Below, in pieces: positions 1 through 10,632 of a DNA stretch of 64,000 nucleotides (its first letter is position 1; every line of letters starts with the position of its first letter). A model generated the notes under the pieces. The model did no database searches. It was given only the letters and a program-made list of their open reading frames with translations, and was not told the DNA's origin. The DNA lies in assembly GCA_029891385.1 (NCBI GenBank), contig CM057230.1, positions 33,807,402 through 33,871,401 of the forward strand, in the 5' to 3' direction. Source of the DNA: Erythroxylum novogranatense (taxonomy: Eukaryota > Streptophyta > Magnoliopsida > Malpighiales > Erythroxylaceae). A program made the position numbers and the translations under genes.

Positions 1-1
1 G

Positions 2-217
2 AGACAACATCATCAACGATATCAATCTTCCACCCCACAAACATACTACGAACAAAGTTATGAGAAAACCAATGAGATAGTATTTGGGGCAGTTCAGGAG
101 CTGGATGGAAAAGGTGCAGATGTGGTCATGAAGCCTGTTGACAATGGAGATCCCATTTACAATCACTATAATATCCCCTCCCGACGCCGTTCTGTGGGTT
201 TCAGAAATCAGTATTAA
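2..217 (+). CDS. C-terminal end of an unrecognised protein (5' part outside window)
   Basis: An open frame runs from the window edge to a TAA at 215-217 and encodes about 71 residues. The peptide is hydrophilic: a His/Gln/Tyr-rich start, then an acidic stretch with EIVFGAVQELDGKGADVV, then KPVDNGDPIY, and a basic tail SRRRSVGFRNQY just before the stop. The codon use and the well-formed tail look like real coding sequence and not chance. It could be the last exon of a larger gene; an acceptor site would lie upstream of the window. I do not recognise the family and give no function. About 500 bases downstream could be its 3' UTR, but no polyadenylation site is certain. Confidence 0.55.
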   Translation, partial: RQHHQRYQSSTPQTYYEQSYEKTNEIVFGAVQELDGKGADVVMKPVDNGDPIYNHYNIPSRRRSVGFRNQY

Positions 218-957
218 GCAAGTGCAAGAGAGATTTTGGGGTTATAAACAAAATCCATGGACATTATTATTAGTCCATAAAACTTTAGGGTATACTTAGT
301 GCTGGAATTAATTGTGATAGAAGGGAGTATTTGTGGGTGACTGGGAGCTGCTTTAGGTGTTCCAAATGGTGCAGCACTATTACCTGGAGCAGGAATTACC
401 ATAAAAGTGTTGTAAGGAAACCCAAAAAAAAAAAAAAATCAGTTTCTGAAATTTTGTGGCGTTTTCTTGGTATTTTGCAAACTAAACCTTACAAAATCTC
501 CTTCTCAACTTCTTGTTTACTCTTTTTCTCTGATCTGGTATGCGGAGATGGAACAACCCAGAAGAAGAAAAAGGGGGAAAGAACTACGAAGAACCCTACT
601 TGTTCTGCATTTGCAGTAGCCAACTGCTTACGAAGAAATCTTAGCAGAGTTTCCCTTCAGAGGCTAACATAGCAGATGATGTGACTAGTTAGTCTTGTGA
701 CTTGTGAGTTAAGTTCAAAAAGAAATTTTAATAATCAATTCATAAATTGAATTTGAGTTCAAAAAAGTAAAATTAAAACTTTAAGAGTTAAATATGAATT
801 TATAAAAAATTTATAAGAGTTAAATATGGTTCAATTTTATTTCATAAGTATCTTTAAACCGAGGATCTAAAATATAAATCATATTAAATCTTTTAATTTT
901 GTATTTATTAATTATAGTTCATTTATTCATATCAATAGATAAAGATTATAGTTTTTC
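218..957. other. 3' flank and AT-rich spacer
   Basis: This stretch follows the partial gene and becomes strongly AT-rich after about 700. The longest open frame (331-672, plus) runs through a poly-A tract and has no recognisable composition, so it is not called. No RNA gene or complete mobile element is visible. Confidence 0.5.
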
Positions 958-1250
958 ACAATGTTTTAAAAATCGATTAGACATCGAATCGGTTGAAGAA
1001 AAGGTGTAAGATTTAGAGATTCAATTGGTAATGAACCTCTATAAAATCAGTATAATAAATAAGAAGTAAAATTTATAAGAATAAGTAAAATAAAATATTT
1101 TATTGAAATAAAATATAATAATATCTAGTATTATATAATGAATTAATAATAAATAAATATAACTCTAATATAAATATTAAAATAACAATAAAAATTAAAA
1201 TTGTATTTTTGAAGGAGATTGTGTCTCGTCATCGTTAGAAGCTCTAAATT
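958..1250. mobile_element. MITE-like relic, 'TGTTTTAAAAATCG' family, copy 1
   Basis: The sequence CAATGTTTTAAAAATCGATT at about 958-977 opens a segment like those at 2728 and 17258. The other end is not clearly preserved, so the right border is a guess. The family is recognised by its terminal motif (TGTTTTAAAAATCGR), followed by a segment rich in TCGATTGG-type words. Confidence 0.35.
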
Positions 1251-2017
1251 TTCCAACGCTATTTAAAAATTCGTAAACTACGCTTTCATCTAAAGTATTT
1301 GCATCAACTTCTTTTACTGCATTAAAATAAATTACAAATTAGTAATGTATAAAATTATTCTCAATTGTAAACTTGTAATATAATATAATTTTAACTTAAA
1401 TATGATCAAAATAAGATATAAATTGACCATCAGTGGATGTTCTTAATTCATTCGTTGTGATAAATGTATTGTTTTCATAAATTATCTTGATAAAGCTTTA
1501 CTCTATTTAAATTTTTGCAAACAATTTTCAATTGTTGCAAATGTTAGAATTCATTTAAATGTCTTAAAATATTAGAAATTAACTTGTAATTTTATGAAAT
1601 AATAGTTAAATTTGCAACTTTTGCCTATAGAAGAAATATTAATCAAGATCTAGAGTTTTGCATTAACCGGTATGCATATTTCCTTTATGTTTATTTACGA
1701 AATGAATATTTTGTAAAAGTATAATTAAGATTATAACTCAAAGTTTAATATGATTATGTTTGAAAATTTCATGAATGTACTTCAAAATAAGTATTGGTGG
1801 TAGCATTGCATGTAATCGAAAGTAAGAGAGATAATAATTTAAAACTCAAATAAAGTAGAGAATGTTGAGGAGAAGTATGTGATTGGAACATTTCAGTATG
1901 TGGCAATACGATTTATATAATATGTCTAGCAAAATTATAGTAAGGTAACGAGGATATTTGATATGTAAGAATTTTTTCCTTATTTATAAGGTCGAGCTTA
2001 GTATTTATATTTGAATT
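1251..2017. other. AT-rich spacer without recognisable genes
   Basis: No open frame of meaningful length, no tRNA and no clear repeat is visible. Composition is heavily A+T. Confidence 0.5.
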
Positions 2018-2029
2018 ATTTATTCAATA

Positions 2030-2072
<43 letters not shown>

Positions 2073-2150
2073 TTATTTATTCAATAATGTATATATATAT
2101 ATATATATATATATGAATTATTTATTCAATAATGTATATATATATATGCT
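2018..2150. repeat. Compound minisatellite: 21-bp unit plus (TA)n, three copies
   Basis: The block GAATTATTTATTCAATAATG occurs three times in a row, each followed by a run of alternating TA of different length (long, medium, short). The run lengths differ most, as expected of polymerase slippage in the TA parts of a tandemly duplicated unit. Confidence 0.85.
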
Positions 2151-2531
2151 TCAATAGTTTAAATTATTCGTTACAAAATGAGCTTCATAATTATTACAAA
2201 TTAATTTAATACCATCGACTATAATTACAATCACTCATCCGATAAGTAAAAGCTTCATTATTTTTAATTTTCATTTACCAGTTGATAAACACATATTATA
2301 ACCAACATTAAAATGATAACTTGAATATGATTTTTTAAAATTTTCATATCTAAATTTATCTAAGTAAAATATATAAAAATAAAATCAATTATAAATTTCT
2401 CATAAAATTGAAATACTTCTCTAATATTTAAAATTTTTAAAATTAATTCTTAATATTAATATTCATTTACGATATAAAATTCAATAATATAGAATTAATA
2501 ATTTTTATATAATAATAATAATAACAACAAC

Positions 2532-2564
<33 letters not shown>

Positions 2565-2727
2565 GAATTATTTTACAAAATTTCATATTTAATTTTAAGT
2601 TAAAAAAAGAAAGGTAAATACCAAATACCAGAGTTTAAGACTGATACGGAGAGCTGGTGGCTTTGTTAGTCCAACTCACAAATGAAATCACAAAACCAGC
2701 GATACAAAACAATTGTTAATGAAATCT

Positions 2728-2893
2728 AAGGTTTTAAAAATCGAACCGAACCTTTCAGCTCGACCGATAAAAGATTGAACCGTTTGATTTTCATACATAG
2801 AAATTGTTAGATAAAATCAAACCAAACTAATGAAACCATTGATCAGTTCAAACTTTTTTCGGTCAAACTGGATAATCCGCTTTTTAAAACCTT
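2728..2893. mobile_element. Short MITE with about 15-bp terminal inverted repeats, copy 2
   Basis: The left end AAGGTTTTAAAAATCG (2728-2743) is matched in reverse complement by the right end CTTTTTAAAACCTTG (about 2879-2893), giving an element of about 166 bp. The interior has no coding capacity and holds inverted words such as GAACCG and CGGTCAAAC. It shares its terminal motif with segments near 958 and 17258, which supports a dispersed non-autonomous DNA transposon family. Confidence 0.6.
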
Positions 2894-3240
2894 GATTTTT
2901 CACCTTTATTTTATGATGTTTCACCTCTTGTCTAATTATTTAAGTATATTTTTTTATATTCATCACAATGAATCAAACTGGCTCGTGTGAATTAAACTGT
3001 TGACGCCAACGCCGTGAGGATGTGACACTTGCTGCGTATGGTTGCTGTCTCCAGTAGTTGGAGGTGGAACAGAACAAGACAAAACGGAACAGAAACTGAG
3101 GACAGTGGAGTGTTTGGTTAGGGTTGACAGAACAGAGAAAACTGTCTCCGTTTCGAGGATAGAATGTGTTTGGTTGCAGGGAACAGAACACAAATATAGT
3201 GCAAATGACGAAGATGCCCCTGGTCCTTAATATAATTAGA
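2894..3240. other. Spacer with somewhat higher GC; no supported gene
   Basis: The segment 2980-3230 is less AT-rich than its surroundings, with short overlapping open frames on both strands (for example 3042-3230 plus, 2973-3254 minus). None looks like a known protein and the overlap argues against real coding. The words GTGTTTGGTT and GGAACAGAAC recur inside it, so it may be a decayed small transposon. Confidence 0.35.
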
Positions 3241-3629
3241 AATATGTAATTCATTGAAACTTTTATTATGAATGGTTTGTATTAATTAAAAAATTAATTT
3301 AGAATAATAATAACAATTTCAAATTAATCACGAATAACAATAATAATAATTGTTATTATTATTTTCATAACAAAAAGTAATAACCAAACATAAATAAGTG
3401 AAAATGTTTAATAACAATAATTTTGAATAATAATAAATACAAATTATATAATAATTTGTAATAATAATAATTAGACATAATAAAATTTTTATTAGCATAA
3501 TTATAATAAAAGGAGAAAATATGTAATTAATTGATAGTTTTATTACGAACTATTTGTGTTAGGTGAAAAGTTAACAAATAATAATAATTATAAACTATTA
3601 TGAAATATCGAATAATATTAGCCCATCAA

Positions 3630-3727
<98 letters not shown>

Positions 3728-3819
3728 CAACAACAACAAAATTAATAACAAGAATAAGATAGACACAAAATGTTCCATAATAATAAATATGAATTATTAT
3801 AAAGACAAAATATACAATG

Positions 3820-3856
<37 letters not shown>

Positions 3857-4049
3857 TGATGCTTGATAATAGAAATTGTACATCTACATCTCGACAAATA
3901 ATAATAATAATAATAATAATGAATTTGTCATAATAATAAAAGATGCAAAATAAAAGATAACAATACTAATATAATTAATAATATTGTGGTTTGTTAGAAA
4001 TGAAAAGGTAAAACTGATGAAATAATAAAGAACCAATAACAACAACAAC

Positions 4050-4090
<41 letters not shown>

Positions 4091-4137
4091 CAAAATTATA
4101 ATACGAATAATTATAAGAATAATAATGATAATATGAA

Positions 4138-4183
<46 letters not shown>

Positions 4184-4380
4184 GTATAATACTAATAATA
4201 ATAAGAATAATAATGATAACAAAATGCGTAATAATAATAATAATACATCTACATTATACTACTACTAATAATGAATTCCAAATATATGTTAATAATAATA
4301 ATTATTATTATTATTATAATAAATACAAAATGAAGATTCATAATAATAATAATACATCTACATTATACTACTACTACTAA
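3241..4380. repeat. Long trinucleotide microsatellite cluster, (AAT/ATA)n
   Basis: Many AAT tracts are interleaved with short AT-rich sequence. The longest uninterrupted one (about 3629-3722) holds some 31 units; others lie near 3818-3853, 3899-3920, 4050-4087 and 4138-4179. Occasional AAC and GAT triplets mark point mutation within tracts. Open frames here are poly-Asn or poly-Tyr/Leu translations of the repeat and are not genes. ACATCTACATTATACTACTA recurs at about 4245 and 4351, so the flanks are also duplicated. Confidence 0.9.
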
Positions 4381-4915
4381 TTATTAATAAATAAAACTTA
4401 AATATAAATTATTTTTATTAGTAACATTTATTTCAATATCTTATATAATATTTATTGATAAAATATTATTTATAAATTCATATTTATTTTAACTATATTT
4501 TAATTATTAAATCAAAATTTTATTAAAATATATTTTTAAAAGATATTTTTAATTTAATTATTGTGATTTTTTAAAGATATTTTAATTATTGTGAGTTTTA
4601 AATGATATTTTTAAAGATATTTTAATTTAATTAATATAGTGGTTTTGGTAAATTTTAAAAACTAAAATAAAACAAAAGAAACCAAAATCATTTAAAAACA
4701 TGAGGATAGAACGTTGCTTATAATGTGGAGAGTTGCTTATAATGTGGAGAGACAGAGACAACGTGTCCCTATCCTTCCTTTTTTAAAGGGATAATAAATC
4801 TTATCCCTGTCTACCGGAGATGATGAATAAAAATTCAGAGATAGTAACCAAAAGCTCACGGGCAGAAGTCTTAAACAGGCAAAATATCAGCAGTCACAAT
4901 ACATTCCTAGCTACT
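4381..4915. other. AT-rich spacer and 3' flank of the NHL gene
   Basis: This is AT-rich sequence followed, from about 4800, by more balanced sequence that is probably the 3' UTR of the minus-strand NHL gene. A 19-bp unit (GTTGCTTATAATGTGGAGA) is present twice in tandem at about 4713-4751. Confidence 0.5.
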
Positions 4916-6978
4916 TCATCTCCTCTTCACTAGACCGGAGCTCCCAACCGATGACCCTGAAAGTGAAATAGTTTCAACGGCTGTCTCAGCAAATCCCATT
5001 AAGTTTGCCTGTATCATCTTATCAATGCCTCCATTTCCATCCAATTTAACATAATTTCTTTCTTGATCACCTTCTCCATCATTCAATAGGTCATTCTTTG
5101 TGCTTGACTGCTGTATGGGACCATCCAATTCCATCAAATCTTGCAGTTGGTTGAAAACAGGCTGGGACATAGTTACCTCACGGCTATTTACACTAGAATC
5201 TAGCAAAGACACAGAATCCTCATACAAAGTTTGATCTTGTACAAGATTGATACTGAACATAAGTAACAAGTGGGAAAGGCTTAATTGTACAAGGCTCCTT
5301 GGAAGTGCATAAAGTCTACAGCTAGCAACTGCGCTTCTGGTGTCGGAGAAGATTGTCTGCACTAGTTTCACCAAAATGATTAGGTAATGCCTCCATATCT
5401 GCCTGAAAGGAAGTACGCTGGACCGATCCTGTCTACAAAGTCGAGTTAGAAATGGTACAATTCATGTTCACCTCGTACAGGATAATGTTCATACAAGAGA
5501 TACTTACATGAGGGATCACATAAGGACGCACCACAATCCCAATGATCATGCCAATTAAACATGATAGCCCCAGTCCTAGTGCCCAAACTGAAACTGCTCC
5601 CAATGCTGTGAAATTAAATTATAGCAACATATAGGTCAGGTTGCAACGTCAAACGTATCATATATTCTCTTTAAGCATTAACATGAGATATTAACCCTTT
5701 GCAAGTGTGGCAATTCTGATACAGAATAAATCAACTAAGAACCTCACCAGAATGAGATCCTCTCACACAATCCTCGGGTTTCAGATTAATCTGGCGAACC
5801 AGTTGGTTCCCATGATCAGAAACCAATAACACACATTTTTCTGGGATAAATGCCAGCTCAAAATCATTAGAAAAAGATGCAACTTTTCCAGGACCATCCG
5901 CCTTCCCCTCCTTAGAGTAATTTCCAGCAATTGTCGTCACACCTAGCATCAAAAGCATCAGGAAAGTAGTTTCCACTTGCAGGAACAACAACTTTAGGGA
6001 GAGATATAGCAATAACTTGCCTACAATTTACAAGTAAAGAAGTTCAAAATATAGGGTCAAACAATAATGTTCATCATATGAAACCCCATCAAGATTAGGG
6101 ACTGATAATACCTCAGTCCCCTACAACTGATAAGCTGCACTTCCATGCACAACCTACACAGGCAGATAACACCTATCCGCACAAGTGTTCCTCTTTCTTA
6201 TTTCTCTCGAAAACTTGGGCACAGTGTACCCATTTGACATGGATCCCACACGGTAGTCCGAATTGTTTCCAAATAAGAACATACAAATAAAATTACGAAG
6301 ACACATTTGCAAAAAAAAAAAAAACTACAGCGACCCAAGCACCTGATCCGCTGATCTTTCTAATAACACGGTTGATTTTATCAGCAACATAAACATTCCC
6401 TTTAAGATCAACAGCAAAACTCCTTGGCCCATTGAATCGAGCAGAACTCAGTTCCCCATCCAGGTACCCTGCAATTCCATCTCCCAAAAACCGATTAACC
6501 GCAGCCCCTGCAGGAAATTGTAAACCAAGCAATCATAGTCACAAAAAAAACTCAAATTTAGTCAAGAATATAACTTTTTTTTTGATACGCTTAAAAAAAT
6601 TAGACCTTGGGAAATGGGAAACGATACAGTGTAAAAAGCACTGCCGGAAGAATCGAGGATCAAGAGATCAGAAGTTCCAGGCCGAGAAAGGACCTCATGA
6701 GGGTTTATCTTAAGTTTGTGACCATCGATCAACGTAGTTACCATGTAGCCTTCTTCCATGACAACCTTAGGCTTAGCTGACACAAGAAATTGTAAGAAAA
6801 CAAAAATACAAGGTATCAGTATACTTTTTTGTTTTTTTTTCTGTCATAGTACTAATACACCAAGCTACAAACATCAACCTGTTTCATGGTTGCCTTGATT
6901 AAGAGGTAGACTGAGGATGAAAGCGAAGAAAGGTAGTGAATAAAGAAGGGAAGCCATCGGTGACAGGCTGACGATCAT
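4916..6978 (-). CDS. NHL-repeat membrane protein
   Basis: Six exons read on the minus strand: 6978-6879, 6776-6606, 6507-6343, 5942-5748, 5605-5508 and 5428-4916. All introns have GT-AG borders, and the joined frame gives 413 aa. An N-terminal hydrophobic segment (about residues 8-28, LLYSLPFFAFILSL) is a likely signal peptide. Residues about 90-200 carry NHL-type blade sequence (GDGIAGYLDGELSSARFNGP, then NVYVADKINRVIRKI; GVTTIAGN, then LLVSDHGNQLVRQINL), which in this family folds as a beta-propeller for protein contacts. One membrane helix (about 212-237, all in exon 5) precedes a roughly 170-residue Ser/Gln-rich cytosolic tail. It resembles Arabidopsis At1g23880/At1g70280, whose biochemical role is not established. 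A second in-frame Met at residue 8 is an alternative start. It is divergent from gamma-adaptin. Confidence 0.88.
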
Positions 6979-7399
6979 GGAGCGGAGAGACTTGAAGACT
7001 TGACAACTTTTCTTTTTTACCAAGTAAAATACTGGGTCAGGTGATTTAAATAGAAAATTAATTATGTTATGTTATGTTATTATTAAATTAAATAAAGCAG
7101 TCTGGGAGCTGCTACACTCACCCGTGTGTGACTAAGACTGTGACCGTATCGAATATTTTTGATGCTTTATTTGTAATTTTTTTTCATATCCATGGGAGGA
7201 AAAATAAAATAAAAAGCAGCCCCTGCGTTGTTCTCTCTTCTTCCTCTGTCTCTCAGATCTAACTCTCTCTGTTCATTTCTTCGTCTTCTCAGATCTCTTT
7301 GTCGAATCTCTATTCCCGGAATCGGGCCAACCCGTTTGGCGATTAGGTTAGGTTTTACGAATTCTTGATCTGATCAGACCTAGAAAGCTGGACCCAATC
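6979..7399. promoter_or_regulatory. Compact divergent promoter region between NHL gene and gamma-adaptin gene
   Basis: Only 421 bp separate the two start codons, which face away from each other. The half nearer gamma-adaptin (about 7215-7310) is a CT-rich leader with repeated TCTCT and CAGATCT words, resembling the plant Y-patch and 5' UTR pyrimidine tracts. No obvious TATA box is placed for gamma-adaptin, as is usual for housekeeping plant genes. GTTAT is repeated four times near 7060-7080. Shared regulation of the two genes is an inference from spacing alone. Confidence 0.6.
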
Positions 7400-10300
7400 A
7401 TGAATCCCTTCTCGTCCGGCACACGCCTCAGGTCGGTCCAATTCCATCAATTTCTCACTGCCACACCATTTTCTTGTTAACTTTTGGGTGTGAAGATCAT
7501 CGAATTGGACTGGTTTTTGTGTCTTCTGTTTGGTCAATTCTGGTTTTGGTTGAATTCCGTAGCTTCAGTGGGTTGGGCTTATGATCATTTTCGTGCATTT
7601 TGCTTCTGAGTTCTGCTTAATTCGTGAGAGGAACTGTGTAGTGTCTCTTTCTCTCTCTGGTGAATTCGCTTTTGTTAGTCGCGGTTTTGGATTCGGTATA
7701 GGGATTGTGGATTTTGCTCTTAAAGAATTGTCCTGTCTTAATATTGGTGCTTTATGAGGTTAACTAGAAATTATTAATGTTATTGCACAACGACTAGTCT
7801 CTACCTTAATTTTAGCACAAACTTCGAACTGATGAGAGTAGATGATGGCAGATGACAATGTCTGGATAAGATCTCTACCGTTTTGTGGCCTATTATTTAT
7901 GAGATGACGTGCTTAGATAGTTGAATAATAACATCGAGATGCATTTGTTTGTCCAGTGTACGAAGGGCCAACGTTTGTAGAAGATCTTAAGTAAGTTGGA
8001 ATTGTATTAATGAATGTGTATCTTTCTAAAAAGGAATTGGGTAGATCTATTGGTTCATTTCTTGTATCCGTAGATGGAACATAGAATATTGAACTTTTTC
8101 TACTTCATAACATAATACGTCCTTCATGTGGGTGCATTTGTTTGAAATATGGATAGAAATGTTGAATTTTATTGTGTTGAGGGAGCTCTGATACCTCCCT
8201 CTGGTGTGGCATTGAAGGGTTGATACCAAACAGCTTTAAAATCTGTACGATGAACTAGCTGTTGGGAAGTTGATACAGTGTGGAGAAAATTCATGTTACC
8301 AAATATGAATTTGCCTATACTGAACCAAGCTACAAATTATGTGCTTCGTCAAGAAATTGCATAAATGAATGTGCACTATGTAATTACCTGTTCAATGCAG
8401 GGACATGATTCGGGCAATACGTGCTTGCAAAACTGCTGCAGAGGAACGTGCTGTTGTGAGAAAAGAATGTGCTGCTATTCGTGCTGCTATTAATGAAAAT
8501 GATCAAGATTATAGGCATCGCAATCTTGCAAAACTCATGTTCATTCACATGCTTGGCTATCCAACACATTTTGGGCAAATGGAGTGCTTGAAACTGATTG
8601 CTTCAGCTGGATTTCCAGAGAAGAGGATAGGATATTTGGGCCTTATGTTACTTCTTGATGAGAGACAAGAAGTTCTTATGTTGGTTACAAACTCATTGAA
8701 ACAGTATCCTTATTGTAATGTATATTTCATCTTTAGAATGCTCAGAATCCACAAAATTCACTGATGTGCTTCATGTGGTTGAGTGAAAGCTTTTTCATTT
8801 TGATATGCTAATCTTAGAGATGAGTAAAATGAAGAATAACGATAAAACAAGGAAATTATCACCCCCTTGTGTAGTGTCCTTAACTTGTTTTAAGAGATCT
8901 CAACCACTCTAACCAGTATATTGTGGGACTTGCTCTTTGTGCATTGGGCAATATCTGTTCAGCTGAAATGGCTCGTGATCTTGCTCCGGAAGTAGATCGG
9001 TTGCTGCAATTTCGGGATCCAAATATTCGGAAAAAAGTAAGTTTCTTGCCATAATGCCATTGTACTATTTTAGCGACAGATCCCTGAAACTAAACTTTTG
9101 CCTGTCTATTGTTTATTTTCACTAAAGAGGGGCCAATAGCAAAAACAAGGCAAATGGAATACTTATTTTGCACATCTTGATTTCATTTTTGATTTATAAA
9201 ATTTCCCATTGTCTTCACATTATTGAAACTTGACAGTTCTGTGTTGAATATAGGCAGCTTTATGCTCCATACGGATAATAAAGAAAGTCCCAGATCTGGC
9301 AGAGAATTTCATAAATGCTGCTGCTGCCTTACTTAAAGAAAAGCATCATGGAGTTCTAATAACAGGTGTTCAACTTTGTACAGATTTGTGTAAAATCAGT
9401 CCAGAAGCTCTCGAATATTTCAGAAAGGTATCCTTGTGATGTTCCTTTTGAAACAAGGTTTTCTTATGTAGCCATTCAATGCATGCATAATGTTAGTTAT
9501 AATGGTGTATTTTGGTAATTTTTCTATTCCCCAATGATTACTAACTCCAACATTATTATTGTAGAAATGTACGGATGGTTTGGTCAGAACTCTAAGGGAC
9601 CTTGCAAATAGTCCTTATTCACCTGAGTATGACATTGCTGGCATCACAGATCCCTTTCTCCATATCAGACTGCTTAAGCTGTTGCGTGTGTTAGGCCAAG
9701 GAGATGCTGATGCTAGTGATATTATGAATGACATACTAGCACAGGTCAGTTGGTTTTTGCCTTGTAGATGTAATTGTTTTCTATTTTAAGCAATTATGGT
9801 TTATTGGCATGTGTTAATCATTGAATTTCTTATCATTTTCTGTTGAGATAAAGGGATTTACGAGGATGGCTAGATATTTTCAATTAGAGGTTGATGACAA
9901 ACTAAGTACTTCTTGTTTTTCTGTGTAAATCTGGGTTTTGAATGGTTGAGTTTTACTTCAAGTGTCTGCAAGTCAGGGGATAGGAGAAAAAAGGTTTCTG
10001 GAGATTGATCATATGATGAAAAATGACATTTTTTTTCTTCATATATGACATAGATTCTCACATACTGGGTCTACCTGGAGCTTCTGCTTTTTTTTGGTTG
10101 CCTTGTATGTTTTGTGTAGTTTCTTTCTTTCTTTCTTTTTTCTTTTGGGGAGTTGCATGGAATAGATTCTTAGTTTGTGATGGAGTTGGAATAAAGGAGC
10201 CGCATAATCACATTTTTGAAATGTTTCTCAAGGACTAACATTACAACTTACTTTAATAAAATAATATTCCCCTAATAAGATTTTGAGAAAGAAAATCTAC

Positions 10301-10600
10301 TGACTTTATAGGATCCACTATGTACTTATCCCCAAAATATATTTCTTGGGTTCTATTTCTCAACTCCTGCCTAGTGCATTGCTTTGTCATCTCCTAATAT
10401 AATTCATGCCTGCTGTTCCTTATGAATGTTTTTTCAAGAGTTTAAATGGTCTAAAATTAATCAACTCCTGTCTTTCTTTATTTCCTTCACATTCTTAATA
10501 GGTGGCAACAAAAACTGAATCAAACAAAAATTCGGGGAATGCTATTCTATATGAATGTGTTGAGACTATTATGAGCATTGAAGATAATGGTGGCTTACGA

Positions 10601-10632
<32 letters not shown>

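Noticed and set aside
331..672. 113-codon open frame
   Set aside because: It crosses a poly-A tract, has no domain and lies in the probable 3' flank of the first gene.
3600..3866. Open frame rich in Asn (88 codons), and the poly-Tyr/Leu frame at 3884-4222
   Set aside because: These are translations of the AAT microsatellite in different frames and show no other protein-like content.
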